DNA from: Tropicibacter alexandrii
GTDB lineage: Bacteria > Pseudomonadota > Alphaproteobacteria > Rhodobacterales > Rhodobacteraceae
NCBI RefSeq assembly: GCF_003667315.2
Contig: NZ_RCTZ02000016.1
Location: 42,631-106,630 of the forward strand
Reading direction: 5' to 3'
Length of the DNA: 64,000 nt
Shown: in pieces, positions 43,209 to 53,330 of the stretch
Numbering within the stretch: the stretch's first letter is position 1
Layout: the number at the start of each line of letters is the position of its first letter
Notes under the pieces: model-generated
The model's input: the letters and a program-made list of their open reading frames with translations, nothing else
Databases searched by the model: none
What the model was told of the DNA's origin: nothing
Program-made: the position numbers and the translations under genes

Positions 43209-43384
43209 CCGCGCGCGGTGGCGATCCCGACCTGTGAATCCCTCGATTTATCCCGGCCAAATCCGAAGAAGATCAAAGCTGTGCGCCTGATGCCACCAAA
43301 TCGCCGCCGCGTGGGGGCGCGGCTGCGATGCGCGGCGGCTTCGCCTTGATTCCGCGCACGGGTAAAATCCGCACTCTGCGACAC

Positions 43385-43401
43385 TGTATACCAGTGTATA
43401 C
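43385..43401. promoter_or_regulatory. tandem TGTATAC repeats upstream of icd
   Basis: TGTATAC occurs at 43385-43391 and 43395-43401, exactly ten bases apart and therefore on the same DNA face. Each contains the palindrome GTATAC. They lie about 60 bases before the icd ATG. A GntR-type or other dimeric repressor site is possible, as are overlapping -10 elements. Confidence 0.45.
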
Positions 43402-43460
43402 TATGGACGATCCTTTCGTGTTGGGCTATGGCAAGCGCAACCAGCAGAAAGGTCATTTCC

Positions 43461-45662
43461 ATGTCTGACAAGATTGCCGATATCATCTACACCAAGGTCG
43501 ACGAAGCGCCCGAACTGGCCTCGGCCTCGTTCCTGCCGATCATCCAGAAATTCGCCGCCGCCGCGGGCGTGTCGGTGGGCACCAAGGACATCTCGCTTGC
43601 GGGCCGCATCATTGCGACCTTCCCCGAGGCCCTGACCGAGGACCAGCGCCAGTCCGACGATCTGGCCGCCTTGGGCGAGTTGGTCAAACAGCCCGACGCC
43701 AATGTCATCAAGCTGCCCAACATCTCGGCATCCGAGCCCCAGCTGGTCGCCGCCGTCAAGGAACTGCAAAGCCAAGGCTACGCGCTGCCCGACTACCCCT
43801 ATTCCCCCTCGACCGACGAGGAAAAGGCGGTGCGCGCGAAATACGACACGATCAAGGGTTCTGCCGTGAACCCCGTCCTGCGCGAGGGCAACTCGGACCG
43901 CCGCGCCGCCCCTGCGGTGAAGAAATTCGCCCAGAACAACCCGCACCGCATGGGCGAGTGGACCGCCGACAGCAAGACCCGCGTGGCGGCGATGGACGGG
44001 AATGACTTCTTCTCGAACGAAGTCTCGGCGACTCTGCCGAAAGCCGCGACCGCCAAAATCGTGCTGGAAACCGCCGAGGGCGAGACCGTGCTGAAAGAGG
44101 GTGTGTCCTACCCCGAGGGCACCGTGGTCGACGCGACCTTCATGTCGGCCAAGGCGCTGGACGCGTTCCTTGAAAGCGAAATCGAAAAGACCAAGGCCGA
44201 GGGCACGCTGTTTTCGCTGCACATGAAGGCAACGATGATGAAGGTCTCTGACCCGATCATCTTTGGCCACGCGGTCAAGGCTTGGCTGAAGCCGGTCTTC
44301 GCGCAGTACGGCGACAAGATGGCCGAGCTTGGTGTTAACCCGAACGGCGGTCTGGGCTCCCTGCTGGAGCGGGTGAAGGACGAGCCGGAGATCATGGCCG
44401 CCATCGAGGCCTGTCGCGAGCAGCGCCCGCCGATGTATATGGTGAATTCCGACAAGGGCATCACCAACCTGCACGTGCCGTCCGACGTCATCATCGACGC
44501 CTCCATGCCCGCGCTGATCCGCGCCGGCGGCAAGGGCTGGGGCCCGGATAACAAGGAGCACGACACCAATTGCGTGATCCCCGACAACTCCTACGCGCCG
44601 GTTTATGACGCGGCCATCGAGTTCTTCAAAGCCAATGGCAAGCTGAACCCGGCCACCGCAGGCACCGTTCAGAATATCGGCCTGATGGCGCAGAAGGCCG
44701 AGGAATACGGCTCGCACCCGACGACGTTCGAGATCCCCAAGGATGGCACCGTCAAGATGATCCTCGACGATGGCACCGTGCTGCATTCGCATGCCGTTGA
44801 GGCTGGTGACATCTGGCGGTCGGCGTCCGCCCGCAAGGCACCCATCGAGGACTGGGTGAACCTCGCCATCGACCGCCAGCGCCAGACCGGCTATCGCGCG
44901 ATCTTCTGGCTGGACGCGAACCGTGCGCATGACGCGCAGCTGATCGACTACGTCAAGCCGATCCTCGAAGCCAAGGGCGTTGCCGACAAGTTCGAGATCA
45001 TGGCGCCCCGCGAGGCGACGATTGCCTCGCTGGAGACGATCACCAAGGGTGAGAACACCATCGCCATCACCGGCAACGTGCTGCGCGACTACCTGACCGA
45101 CCTGTTCCCGATCCTCGAACTGGCGACCTCGGCCAAGATGCTGTCCATCGTCAAGCTGATGAATGGCGGCGGTCTGTTCGAAACCGGTGCCGGTGGCTCT
45201 GCGCCGAAGCACGTCCAGCAGTTGCAGGAGGAAAACCACCTGCGTTGGGACTCACTGGGTGAGTTCTGCGCGCTGGGGGAAAGCTTCAAGTTCCTCGCCG
45301 ACCAGAAGGGCAACGAAAAGGCCCGCGTGCTGGGTGAGGCCGTGGATGCGGCAACGCAGGGCATTCTGGACAATGACCGCAGCCCCAGCCGCAAGGTGGG
45401 TGAGCCGGACAACCGCGACAGCCATTACTGGTTCGCCCGCTACTGGGCCGAGGCGCTGGCCGCACAGTCCGACGACGCGGACCTCGCCGCGCATTTCGCC
45501 CCGATTGCTCAGGCTCTGGCCGAGGGCGAGGCGGCGATCACGTCCGAGCTGGCCGCCGCGCAAGGCAAGCCCGCGGATCTGGGTGGCTACTATCACGGTG
45601 ACGCGGCCAAGACCGCTGCCGTGATGCGCCCGTCCCAGACGCTGAACGCGATCATCGGATAA
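43461..45662 (+). CDS. icd: NADP-dependent isocitrate dehydrogenase, monomeric type
   Basis: Product of 733 residues from the ATG at 43461 ([20 protein letters not shown]), preceded by AGAAAGG. The length and motifs ([50 protein letters not shown]) are those of the monomeric class. It oxidises isocitrate to 2-oxoglutarate in the TCA cycle. A central-metabolism gene on a repABC replicon is notable. A terminator follows 16 bases after the stop. Confidence 0.98.
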   Translation: MSDKIADIIYTKVDEAPELASASFLPIIQKFAAAAGVSVGTKDISLAGRIIATFPEALTEDQRQSDDLAALGELVKQPDANVIKLPNISASEPQLVAAVKELQSQGYALPDYPYSPSTDEEKAVRAKYDTIKGSAVNPVLREGNSDRRAAPAVKKFAQNNPHRMGEWTADSKTRVAAMDGNDFFSNEVSATLPKAATAKIVLETAEGETVLKEGVSYPEGTVVDATFMSAKALDAFLESEIEKTKAEGTLFSLHMKATMMKVSDPIIFGHAVKAWLKPVFAQYGDKMAELGVNPNGGLGSLLERVKDEPEIMAAIEACREQRPPMYMVNSDKGITNLHVPSDVIIDASMPALIRAGGKGWGPDNKEHDTNCVIPDNSYAPVYDAAIEFFKANGKLNPATAGTVQNIGLMAQKAEEYGSHPTTFEIPKDGTVKMILDDGTVLHSHAVEAGDIWRSASARKAPIEDWVNLAIDRQRQTGYRAIFWLDANRAHDAQLIDYVKPILEAKGVADKFEIMAPREATIASLETITKGENTIAITGNVLRDYLTDLFPILELATSAKMLSIVKLMNGGGLFETGAGGSAPKHVQQLQEENHLRWDSLGEFCALGESFKFLADQKGNEKARVLGEAVDAATQGILDNDRSPSRKVGEPDNRDSHYWFARYWAEALAAQSDDADLAAHFAPIAQALAEGEAAITSELAAAQGKPADLGGYYHGDAAKTAAVMRPSQTLNAIIG

Positions 45663-45678
45663 TCCGCGCAAGAAACAG

Positions 45679-45710
45679 AACCGCCCGGTGGGAAACCTCC
45701 GGGCGGTTTC
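45679..45710 (+). terminator. Rho-independent terminator after icd
   Basis: AACCGCCCGG (45679-45688) pairs perfectly with CCGGGCGGTT (45699-45708) around a ten-base loop and is followed by a short T/C-rich run. It sits 17 bases beyond the icd stop. Confidence 0.85.
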
Positions 45711-45777
45711 CTATATCCCCGGGAACCGGCGCTGCGGTGCGGCGTTTGAATGACGTAACCAGCGACCCGGAGCCCTC

Positions 45778-46686
45778 ATGACCGCCTCACGTGTATGTAT
45801 CCTCGTCAATCCGAAAAGCGGCGATGGGGCAGGGGGCGCGTCGCGCCGCGACCGGATCGCGCGGGCGCTCGACTCCGCCGGACTGGAGGCGCGCCTGATC
45901 GATCTTCCACCCAAGCGCGACATGCATGACGTCGTCGAAGAGGCGTTGGGGCAGGGCTGCGAAACGGTGGTGGCCGCCGGGGGCGATGGCACGATCTCGG
46001 GTGTGGCCGATGCGCTGCTGAAGCACGGGCCGGGACAACGCATGGGCATCCTGCCGATGGGGACCTTCAACTATTTCGCGCGCTCTCTTGGGGTGCCGCT
46101 GGATCTGGACGCTGCCGTGGCGCAGCTTGCGCGCGGCGAGACGCGCCCGGTGCATCTTGGCATGGTCAACGGGCATGCCTTTCTCAACAACGTGTCGCTG
46201 GGCATCTACCCCTCGATCCTCTCGACCCGTGAAGGGGTCTATCGCCGCTACGGGCGCTCGCGCATCGCGGCGCATTGGTCGACGTTGCTGACCCTGCTGG
46301 GGGTCCATCGCCCCTTGCGGCTGGAGGCCGAGCTTGACGGGCAGCGCAGCGAGATGCGCACGCCCTTGGTGTTCATCGCCGCCTCGGCATTCCAGTTGGA
46401 ACGCTTCAATCTGGACGGGTCCGACGCGGTGCGGGACGGCCAGTTCGCGCTGTTCGCGGCGCCGTCGGCGGGCCGCTGGGATCTTGTGCGGGCGGCACTG
46501 TCGCTGGCGGCGGGGGCGGCCCGGCGCGACGCGGATTTCCAGCTGAGCACGGCGCGCGATATCCGGCTGACCTCCAGCCGCAAGCGGCACGTGGTCGCGA
46601 TGGATGGCGAGCGGCGACTGATCCGCGGGCCGATCCGCATCAACTGGTCCGAGCACCCTCTGGACGTGCTGGCCCCGGCGGAATGA
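45778..46686 (+). CDS. diacylglycerol kinase-family lipid kinase
   Basis: Product of 302 residues. ILVNPKSGDGAGG at the N-terminus, VVAAGGDGTISGVADALL (about 63-80) and GILPMGTFNYFAR (about 86-98) are the catalytic-domain signatures of DAGK/YegS enzymes. The C-terminal part is the beta-sandwich half. It phosphorylates a lipid or sphingosine-like substrate; which one cannot be told. The downstream phosphoesterase overlaps by four bases, suggesting a linked lipid or nucleotide function. Confidence 0.92.
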   Translation: MTASRVCILVNPKSGDGAGGASRRDRIARALDSAGLEARLIDLPPKRDMHDVVEEALGQGCETVVAAGGDGTISGVADALLKHGPGQRMGILPMGTFNYFARSLGVPLDLDAAVAQLARGETRPVHLGMVNGHAFLNNVSLGIYPSILSTREGVYRRYGRSRIAAHWSTLLTLLGVHRPLRLEAELDGQRSEMRTPLVFIAASAFQLERFNLDGSDAVRDGQFALFAAPSAGRWDLVRAALSLAAGAARRDADFQLSTARDIRLTSSRKRHVVAMDGERRLIRGPIRINWSEHPLDVLAPAE

Positions 46687-47471
46687 CGCGGATCGTGCAT
46701 ATCTCGGACCTGCATTTCGGGCGCGAGCGGCCGGAATTGCTGGAACCGCTGCGGCTGGCGATCCTTCAGGCCAAGCCCGACCTCGTCGCGGTCAGCGGTG
46801 ACCTGACCCAGCGCGCCCGCAACCGCCAATTCCGCGCGGCGGTCGCGTTTCTCGACGGGCTGGACCGGGACTGGATCTGCGTGCCGGGCAATCACGACAT
46901 GCCGCTGGACGTTGTCTGGCACCGGATGCTCTGGCCGTTCCGTCGGTACAAGCGCCACGTATCGGGCAATCTCGCGCCGGTCTGGCAGGCGCCGGGCGTG
47001 TGCCTTCAGGGGTTCAACACCGCCGATCCGTGGCAATGGCAGGCGGGCAAGGTACGGCGCTGGCAATTGTGGCGGGCCTGCTCGGCGTTTCGCGAACACA
47101 CGGGCCTGAACATCGTGCTGGCCCATCATCCGTTCGAGGAACCCGAGCACAGCGACAAGGCCGCGATGAAGCGCGCCGGTCCCGCGCTGCGCGCGCTCAA
47201 CGACGCGGGCGCGAACCTGATCCTGTCGGGGCATCTGCACAAATGGCAGGCCGCGCCCTTTGTCACGCCCGAGATCGGCCAGTCGATGTTGCAGGTGCAT
47301 GTGGGCACCGGCCTGTCGAACCGGCTGCGCGGCGAGGAAAACGACTTCGCCGTGCTGGACGTGTCGGAAAACCGGCTGGCGATCACGCGGATGGTGGCGC
47401 GGATGTCGGGCTTCGAGGCGGAACTGCCGTTGAAATTCGCCTATGCGGACGGGTCGTGGAGCGCGCTTTAG
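46683..47471 (+). CDS. metallophosphoesterase (calcineurin-like)
   Basis: Product of 262 residues with all five family motifs: HISDLHFGR, SGDLTQRA, GNHDMPL, LAHHPF and LSGHLHK. It has a two-metal active site and probably acts on a phosphodiester such as a cyclic nucleotide or phospholipid; the substrate is not evident. It overlaps the lipid kinase start-to-stop by four bases and is convergent by a four-base overlap with the 47468 gene. Confidence 0.93.
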   Translation: MTRIVHISDLHFGRERPELLEPLRLAILQAKPDLVAVSGDLTQRARNRQFRAAVAFLDGLDRDWICVPGNHDMPLDVVWHRMLWPFRRYKRHVSGNLAPVWQAPGVCLQGFNTADPWQWQAGKVRRWQLWRACSAFREHTGLNIVLAHHPFEEPEHSDKAAMKRAGPALRALNDAGANLILSGHLHKWQAAPFVTPEIGQSMLQVHVGTGLSNRLRGEENDFAVLDVSENRLAITRMVARMSGFEAELPLKFAYADGSWSAL

Positions 47472-47707
47472 TCGCCGCCGCCATCACCGTCGAAACCGCC
47501 CCCGCCATCGCTGTCCCATTCCCCGCCGGGCCTGTCGGGCCGGGTGGGCGAAGACCGTTCGGTGCCGTCGAAATCCGTCCAGTACCATGCGCCATTCTCG
47601 CCTTTGCGCAGCGACTTCTTGCGCCGCCGCGTACGCCGCATGCGGCGTGCAAACCAAAGCGCCAGCGCAAGACCGACAAAGGTGACGATCACATCATCGC
47701 CCGTCAC
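47468..47707 (-). CDS. small single-pass membrane protein
   Basis: Product of 79 residues from a GTG that overlaps the gntR stop (GTGA), implying translational coupling. A hydrophobic helix (about 5-20, VIVTFVGLALALWFAR) is followed by a strongly basic stretch (RRMRRTRRRKK) and an acidic glycine-rich tail. It is not recognised. The coupling with gntR may be accidental or indicate a membrane-linked signal. Confidence 0.6.
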   Translation of the reverse strand: MTGDDVIVTFVGLALALWFARRMRRTRRRKKSLRKGENGAWYWTDFDGTERSSPTRPDRPGGEWDSDGGGGFDGDGGGD

Positions 47708-48429
47708 GCGACGTTCACCGTTTCACGCAAGAGGGCGCGGTAGCGGGACATGCTGCCCTGAAGATGCGTGCGCATGGCCTCGCGGGCGGCGTCGGGGTCG
47801 CCGGTCAGGATCGCGTTGACGATCTCGCGGTGTTCGTTGTCGATCATCTGCTGGTAGCTGCCGGATGTGGGCCGCGCCGCATCGGGTCGCAGCGCGCGGC
47901 GGGGGATGACAGACGGGCCGAGCATGCGCAGGAATTCGGTGAATCGGGCGTTGTTGGTGGCCTCGGCAATCGCGAGATGCAGGTCGAAATCCGCCTCTGA
48001 GGTCGGCTCGCCCTGTTTGGCGAGGTCCGAGACCGTGCGGAACGCCTCGATGATGCGTTCCTCCTGCGCAGGGGAGCGGCGCTGCGCGGCCAGACCTGCC
48101 GCCTCGACCTCGACCGCGGCGCGGACTTCGAGCAGTTCGATGACCGAGGAGACCCGCGTCGGGTCCACGTCGTGGAAGGGCAGGGGGGTCGGCATTTGCC
48201 GGTCCAGCACGAAGACACCCGCGCCCTGACGCGGCTCGACCAGCCCATCGGCGCGCAGGCTGGCGATGGCCTCGCGCACCACGGTGCGGGACACGTCGAA
48301 TTCGGCGGTCAGCTGGGCCTCGGACGGCAGGCGGTCGCCGGGTTTGAACTCCCCCCGCTCGATCCGGGCGCGCAGCGCGCGCAGGACAGTGACGACCAAA
48401 GTGCCTCTTTTCTGTTTCGTCTCTGCCAT
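47704..48429 (-). CDS. GntR-family (FadR/FCD subfamily) transcription regulator
   Basis: Product of 241 residues. Winged helix-turn-helix (about 12-75: GEFKPGDRLPSEAQLTAEF, then VSRTVVREAIASLRADGLVEPRQGAGVFV, given in parts), followed by an all-helical FCD domain (about 95-225) with conserved His/Asp ligand positions. Such regulators bind sugar acids or other small acids. Its gene sits downstream of garD, and its promoter has motifs shared with the transporter/lactonase divergent promoter, so it is the probable regulator of the uronate/aldarate locus and of itself. Confidence 0.93.
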   Translation of the reverse strand: MAETKQKRGTLVVTVLRALRARIERGEFKPGDRLPSEAQLTAEFDVSRTVVREAIASLRADGLVEPRQGAGVFVLDRQMPTPLPFHDVDPTRVSSVIELLEVRAAVEVEAAGLAAQRRSPAQEERIIEAFRTVSDLAKQGEPTSEADFDLHLAIAEATNNARFTEFLRMLGPSVIPRRALRPDAARPTSGSYQQMIDNEHREIVNAILTGDPDAAREAMRTHLQGSMSRYRALLRETVNVA

Positions 48430-48440
48430 GGTGCGCCTCG

Positions 48441-48472
48441 CTTGTCTTATGACTTTTGAATATGTCTCATGA
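48441..48472. promoter_or_regulatory. two GntR-type half-sites in the gntR promoter
   Basis: CTTGTCTTATGAC (48441-48453) and TATGTCTCATGAG (about 48460-48472) share TGTCT-ATGA twenty bases apart, just upstream of the gntR start. The ten bases CTTGTCTTAT recur, inverted, at 59289-59298 in the other promoter of the locus. Confidence 0.55.
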
Positions 48473-48535
48473 GTGGAACAGGGTCAATATCGGGCGATTT
48501 TGCCGTCTGAGCCGGGCTTTTCGGCGCTTGGGACC

Positions 48536-48550
48536 AGTTGTCCGACAACT
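48536..48550. promoter_or_regulatory. 15-bp palindromic operator candidate upstream of gntR
   Basis: AGTTGTCCGACAACT is a perfect 15-bp palindrome with a central C. It lies about 107 bases upstream of gntR and touches the garD stop codon. A near copy, ACATGTCCGACAAGT, is at 59273-59287 in the transporter/lactonase promoter. Confidence 0.6.
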
Positions 48551-50046
48551 CATGTGACCGGGGCCGGGTTGAACAGCGCAAGGCTGTTGTGGAGGCCGTG
48601 CCGCTCGGCCCATGTGGGCTGACCCGAGGCGGTGGCGATGTAGAGATCAAGCAGCGCCTCGCCCATCTCGTCGATGGTCGTCTCGCCGGTGGCGATGGGA
48701 CCTGCGTCGAGGTCGATCAGGTCGTGCCAGCGCCGCGCGAGGCTGGAATTGGTGGCAACCTTGAGCGTCGGCATGGCTTCAAGGCTGTAGGGCGTGCCGC
48801 GCCCGGTGGTGAAGACGTGCAAGGTGCAGCCCGCGGCCAGTTGCAGCGTGCCACAGACGAAATCCGAGGCGGGCGTGGCGGCGTAGTTGAGGCCCTTGGT
48901 CACGGCGCGTTCCCCCGGCGGGATCACGGCGGTGATCGGCGAAGTGCCGGATTTGACGATACTGCCCATCGCCTTTTCCACGATGTTCGACAGGCCCCCG
49001 GCCTTGTTCCCCGGTGTGGTGTTGGCGCTGCGGTCGACCTGTCCGCGCGCAAGATAGGCGTCGTACCATGTGAGGTGGCCGATCAGGTCTTGGGCGATTT
49101 GCGGCGAGGCGGCGCGGGCAGTCAGCTGGTCGATGCCGTCGCGGACCTCAGTGTTTTCGCCGAACATCACGGTCGCGCCCGCGCGCACCAGCAGGTCGGC
49201 GGCGGCCCCAAGTGCGGGGTTGGCGGTGATGCCGGAAAACGCGTCCGAGCCGCCGCATTGCATGCCGACCGTCAGGGCGGATAGCGGGCAGTCCTCGCGT
49301 GTGCGCTGGTTGAGGCGGCCCAGATGGCCCTCGGCCTGCGTCATGATCTGGCGGATCATCGCGTCATAGCCGGTCTCATCCTGAAGGCGGACAAAGTCGG
49401 GCAGGTCGGGGAACAGCCGGTCGGGTTGAAGCTTCTCGCAGCCGAGGCTGACGGTCATGACCTCGCCGCCGAAATTCGGGTTGGCGGCGATGTTGCGCAG
49501 GGTGCGGATGGGGATGATGGCGTCGGGCGCGTCGATGGCGACGCCGCAGCCGTAGATATGGTCGAGCGCCAAGACGCCGTCGACATTGGGGAAGCGCGGC
49601 AGAAGCTCAGACCGGATGCGACGGACGGCGTGTTCCACGATGCCAGAGACACACTGAACCGTCGTCGTGATCGCCAGCAGGTTGCGCGTGCCGACGCTGC
49701 CATCGGCGTTGCGATAGCCCTTGAACGTGCGATGGATCGGCGGGCCGGGATCGCGCAGGGCCGTGCCGATGGGCAAGGCGTTGACGTCCGGGGCAGGGGG
49801 CAGGGTCAGGCGGTGTTCGTTGACCCAAGTGCCCGCCGCGACGGGTTCGGCTGCAAAGCCGATCACCACGTTGTAGCGGCGCACCTCGGCCCCTTGGGGC
49901 AGGTCGGTCAGGGCGACCTTGTGGCCCATCGGCACGCGCTCGCGCAGGGTCAGGCCCTGCACCTGCGTGCCTTCGGGCAGGCCGGTTTCATTCGCGACGA
50001 CGGCGACGGTATCGGCAGGGTGGATCTGGATCAGGCGCGGGGTCAT
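48550..50046 (-). CDS. garD: galactarate dehydratase GarD
   Basis: Product of 498 residues. An N-terminal SAF domain (1-85) precedes the UxaA/GarD catalytic part. Strong GarD signatures include [41 protein letters not shown] and [14 protein letters not shown], ending [13 protein letters not shown], matching enterobacterial GarD closely. It dehydrates galactarate (meso-galactaric acid) to 5-dehydro-4-deoxyglucarate, using iron. It starts four bases after the gudD stop and is the last catabolic gene before gntR. Confidence 0.95.
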   Translation of the reverse strand: MTPRLIQIHPADTVAVVANETGLPEGTQVQGLTLRERVPMGHKVALTDLPQGAEVRRYNVVIGFAAEPVAAGTWVNEHRLTLPPAPDVNALPIGTALRDPGPPIHRTFKGYRNADGSVGTRNLLAITTTVQCVSGIVEHAVRRIRSELLPRFPNVDGVLALDHIYGCGVAIDAPDAIIPIRTLRNIAANPNFGGEVMTVSLGCEKLQPDRLFPDLPDFVRLQDETGYDAMIRQIMTQAEGHLGRLNQRTREDCPLSALTVGMQCGGSDAFSGITANPALGAAADLLVRAGATVMFGENTEVRDGIDQLTARAASPQIAQDLIGHLTWYDAYLARGQVDRSANTTPGNKAGGLSNIVEKAMGSIVKSGTSPITAVIPPGERAVTKGLNYAATPASDFVCGTLQLAAGCTLHVFTTGRGTPYSLEAMPTLKVATNSSLARRWHDLIDLDAGPIATGETTIDEMGEALLDLYIATASGQPTWAERHGLHNSLALFNPAPVT

Positions 50047-50050
50047 GGGC

Positions 50051-51295
50051 TCAGAACTTGGGGCGGCCGAACTGCCAGTCGGGGCGGTGCTTTTTCATCT
50101 CGGTCGCGTCATCGCGCACGCGGATGCCGCAGTCGAGGTAATTCTGATGCAGGCGTTTGAGCGCGTCGCGGTCAAGCGTGACGCCAAGGCCGGGGCCGTC
50201 CGGCAGGGTCAGCGCGCCGCCCTGAAAGGGCAGCTTGCCGCCCTCGATCACCTCGTCCGTCTGCCACGGTGAATGGGTGTCGCAATCATAGGTCAGGTTC
50301 GGCGTGGCGGCGGCCAGATGGGCCATGGCCGCGAGGCTGATGCCAAGGTGGGAATTGGAGTGCATGGACAGGCCCAACCCCCAGATGCGGCAGATCTCGG
50401 CCAGATCGCGGGAGGCCTTGAGCCCGCCCCAATAGTGGTGATCCGACAGGATCACGCGGAAGGCATCCTGCGCCATGTTGGGCGGCAAATGCGCGGTTTC
50501 GACGACATACATGTTGGTGGCCAGCGGAATACTCGTCGCCGCCTGCACCTGCGCGTTGCCGTCGATGCCCACGGTCGGGTCTTCGAGATATTCGATGAGG
50601 CCGTCGAGTTGCGGCAGCAGTTTCAAAGTGGTGTCCACCGTCCAGCCGCCATTCGGGTCGATCCGCAGGGGCGCATCTGGGAAGGCGGCGCGCAGGGCAC
50701 GCAGACCCTCGATTTCCTCCTCGGGGGGCAGGATACCGGCCTTGAGCTTGATCGCGTTGAAGCCATGCGCGTCGATCATGCGCCAGGCCTCGTCCACCAG
50801 TTGGCTGGGGGTCAGGACTTCGCCCCAGTCATCGGGCTGTCCCCCGTGATGGCCGGCGAATTTGTAGAACAGGTAGGCGGAGAAGGGGACCGTCTCGCGC
50901 ACTTGCCCGCCGAGCAGGTCGACGACGCGGCGGTTCAGCGCCTTGCCGAGCGCGTCCCACATCGCCACCTCGACCGCGCCGACGATGCGCGGGAGCAGGC
51001 GTTCTTGCCCGATATATTGCATCATCGTGCCGCCCACGACCTGCCCGCAGCGCGCCCACAGCCCGTTGAGATCGGTCACATCCATGCCGATCAGCAGCGG
51101 CGTGGCCTTGGCCAGCCCGTCGAGCACCGGCAGCGTGCCGTAGCTTTCGCCAAGGCCGATATGGCCGCTTTCGGTTTCCACCTCGATGATCGAGCGCAGG
51201 GCGAAGGGCTCGTGGCAGCCCGCATTGTTCAGCAAAGGCGGGTCGGCGAAGGCGATGGGGGTGACGCGGATATCGGCGATGCGGGTGTCGGGCAT
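50051..51295 (-). CDS. gudD: glucarate dehydratase (enolase superfamily)
   Basis: Product of 414 residues. The N-terminal capping domain has [14 protein letters not shown]. The barrel has IKLKAG (KxK base), DPNGGW and YLEDP metal ligands, and the His of HSNSHLGIS, the GudD-type arrangement. It turns D-glucarate into 5-dehydro-4-deoxyglucarate, the same product as GarD. A ribosome site (AGAGGTCCC) precedes the ATG. A 68-base gap separates it from the next upstream gene. Confidence 0.92.
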   Translation of the reverse strand: MPDTRIADIRVTPIAFADPPLLNNAGCHEPFALRSIIEVETESGHIGLGESYGTLPVLDGLAKATPLLIGMDVTDLNGLWARCGQVVGGTMMQYIGQERLLPRIVGAVEVAMWDALGKALNRRVVDLLGGQVRETVPFSAYLFYKFAGHHGGQPDDWGEVLTPSQLVDEAWRMIDAHGFNAIKLKAGILPPEEEIEGLRALRAAFPDAPLRIDPNGGWTVDTTLKLLPQLDGLIEYLEDPTVGIDGNAQVQAATSIPLATNMYVVETAHLPPNMAQDAFRVILSDHHYWGGLKASRDLAEICRIWGLGLSMHSNSHLGISLAAMAHLAAATPNLTYDCDTHSPWQTDEVIEGGKLPFQGGALTLPDGPGLGVTLDRDALKRLHQNYLDCGIRVRDDATEMKKHRPDWQFGRPKF

Positions 51296-51363
51296 GGGAC
51301 CTCTGGCGTGGCGCTGCGTGGCGCGGTCGGAGTTTGGGTATTTGGACCAAGAAGAAACGGGGG

Positions 51364-52512
51364 TCAGGTCTGATTGGCCAAAATGTAGTCCATGTTCAAA
51401 TCCTGCCCGAGACCGGGATCGTCGCGGCCATGGACATAGCCATCTGCGTCCATCTCGTCGTCGATGCGGTTCTGGTATTCCTTGGGTTTGTCATAATCGA
51501 TGAACGGGTGCAGCAGGCCGCGTTCGTAGAAGCTGGTATTGTGGATGGCGAGCGCGACGGAGAGGTTGCCCGCGCCGGTGCCGTGCATTTCGGTCGCCAT
51601 GTGGAAGCACTCGGCCATGTTCGCCGTCTTCATCGCGGGGGTGATGCCGCCCACATCCCAGACGCCCGCGCGGACGAGGTCGATGGCGTCGGCTTTGACG
51701 TATTCACCCCGGATCCAGTGCTTGCCGGTCATGGTCTCGGGGCCGAGGATGTTGAGGTCGGTATTGTCGCGCAGCCATTTGTAGGAGGAGATCGAGGCCT
51801 CTTCCATCGGCTCCTCCATCCAGCGGAAGTCCAGCTCGGCCAGCTTGCGGGCAAGCCAGAGCGTGTCGGTGCGGGTGTAGAAATGGTGGGGGTCGAGCAT
51901 CAGCGGCACGTCCGGGCCGACCGCCTCGCGCACGGCGGCGCAGGCCTTGTAGTCCTTCTTGGGATCGGGGGCGCCGGGCATGGGGGGCATCCAGCCATGC
52001 AGCTTGACCGCCTTGTAGCCGCGCGTGTTCACCATCCAGTCGGCGAAGCGGGCGTAGTCCTCGGGCGTGGCGAGGCCGTTTTCCAGATCATCGCCGCACA
52101 TGGTCGAGCCATAGGCGAGGATCTTGGGCCGCGCGCCGCCGAGCAGCTTCCAGACGGGCATGCCTGCGGCCTTGCCCTTGAGGTCCCACAGGGCGAGGTC
52201 CATGGCGGTCAGGGTGCGGTCCAGCAATTGCCCGCCCGAGAGGCGCTGCCATTTGTAGACCTTGTACCAGAGGTTTTCGGTACACAGCGCGTCTTGGCCC
52301 AGCAGGTTGGGGCGAATGAAGCGGTCGAGCAGGTCCTCGCGCACCTCGCCGGGGCGGCAGATCACGTGACCCGTGGTGCCGTCCTCGGTGGTGATGGTCA
52401 GCAGGGCGCTGGTGGTGTCGCTTTCCGGGCCGGGATGGCCGTGCCCGTCGCTGTCGCGGACGGTGTTGGTCTTGTGGCGAAATGTCAGGGCGGTGATGTC
52501 GGTGATCTTCAT
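51364..52512 (-). CDS. mandelate racemase/muconate lactonizing-family enzyme, substrate unknown
   Basis: Product of 382 residues. The enolase-superfamily layout is clear: capping domain to about 120, then a barrel with KLHGW where many members have KxK, DPHHFY and WMEEP and GPET as metal ligands, and EMHGTGAGNLS for a possible base His. It probably abstracts a proton alpha to a sugar-acid carboxylate and dehydrates or isomerises it. The substrate is not evident from sequence. It overlaps the upstream esterase gene by four bases, and the neighbours suggest an aldonate or aldarate. Confidence 0.9.
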   Translation of the reverse strand: MKITDITALTFRHKTNTVRDSDGHGHPGPESDTTSALLTITTEDGTTGHVICRPGEVREDLLDRFIRPNLLGQDALCTENLWYKVYKWQRLSGGQLLDRTLTAMDLALWDLKGKAAGMPVWKLLGGARPKILAYGSTMCGDDLENGLATPEDYARFADWMVNTRGYKAVKLHGWMPPMPGAPDPKKDYKACAAVREAVGPDVPLMLDPHHFYTRTDTLWLARKLAELDFRWMEEPMEEASISSYKWLRDNTDLNILGPETMTGKHWIRGEYVKADAIDLVRAGVWDVGGITPAMKTANMAECFHMATEMHGTGAGNLSVALAIHNTSFYERGLLHPFIDYDKPKEYQNRIDDEMDADGYVHGRDDPGLGQDLNMDYILANQT

Positions 52513-53330
52513 GGCAGGTCTCTCAGGAAATGGGCGGCTTGGCTCAGGCAGCGGTCAGCGGCGGGGATCAGGCGACCCCGGTTGATGAAGCCGTGGGTGA
52601 CGCCGGGTTCGATATGCAGGCTGGCTTGGGGCATCTTGGCCGCCAGCGCGCGGCTGTCATCGGCCAGCACGTCGCATTCGGCGGCGATGATATGGGTTGT
52701 GGGCAGGCCTGTGAGGTCACCGTTGAGCGGGGTCAGCAGGGGGTCGGCGCGGTGGGTGCCGGTCGGATCATAAAGGTCGAACAGTTCGGCCATCCGCGCG
52801 CGAGACAGGCCGAAGCCCTCGGCGTATTGGCGGTAGCTGTCGGTGTCGAAATCCGCCCCGGTGACGGGGTAGAACAGCAAGAGCGCTTCGGCACCGTCCG
52901 CCAAAACGGTGGCGAGGGCGAGGTTGCCCCCGGCAGAGGCCCCGCCAAGCGCGATGCGCCCGGCCTGTGGGCGCAGCCAGCGCAAAGCGGCGCGGCAATC
53001 GTCGAGACCGGCGGGGAAGGGGTGGCCGGGTGCCAGCCGGTAGGCGATCGAAACCACGTCCCAGCCAGAGGTCCGCGCCAGCAGGCGGCAGGCGCGGTGG
53101 TTGAGCGCGATCGACCCGCCCGTCCAGCCACCGCCATGGATGTAAAGCAGCGTTCCCCCGGTGCCGCCCTTGTAGAGCCGCGCGGCGCGGGGGGTGCCGT
53201 CGCCACCGGGATAGGTCAGGTCGTGCTCGTCGCCTTCCGGGATGCCCTCGGCCCAGAAGGTTGCCGCCTCTGTATTCGACAGGAAGCCTGCATTGACGGC
53301 TTGCGCCTCGGCGACGCCCTCGGCCAGCAT
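52509..53330 (-). CDS. alpha/beta hydrolase of the hormone-sensitive-lipase (esterase) type
   Basis: Product of 273 residues. The oxyanion motif HGGGW (about 65-69), nucleophile elbow GGASAGG with Ser (about 133) and a C-terminal His in VTHGFINR fit the HSL family. It may deacetylate or hydrolyse lactones of uronic acids, or de-esterify pectin-derived sugars (inference from context). GGAGGTCGCC precedes the ATG. It starts immediately after the ABC ATPase stop and overlaps the enolase gene. Confidence 0.9.
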   Translation of the reverse strand: MLAEGVAEAQAVNAGFLSNTEAATFWAEGIPEGDEHDLTYPGGDGTPRAARLYKGGTGGTLLYIHGGGWTGGSIALNHRACRLLARTSGWDVVSIAYRLAPGHPFPAGLDDCRAALRWLRPQAGRIALGGASAGGNLALATVLADGAEALLLFYPVTGADFDTDSYRQYAEGFGLSRARMAELFDLYDPTGTHRADPLLTPLNGDLTGLPTTHIIAAECDVLADDSRALAAKMPQASLHIEPGVTHGFINRGRLIPAADRCLSQAAHFLRDLP

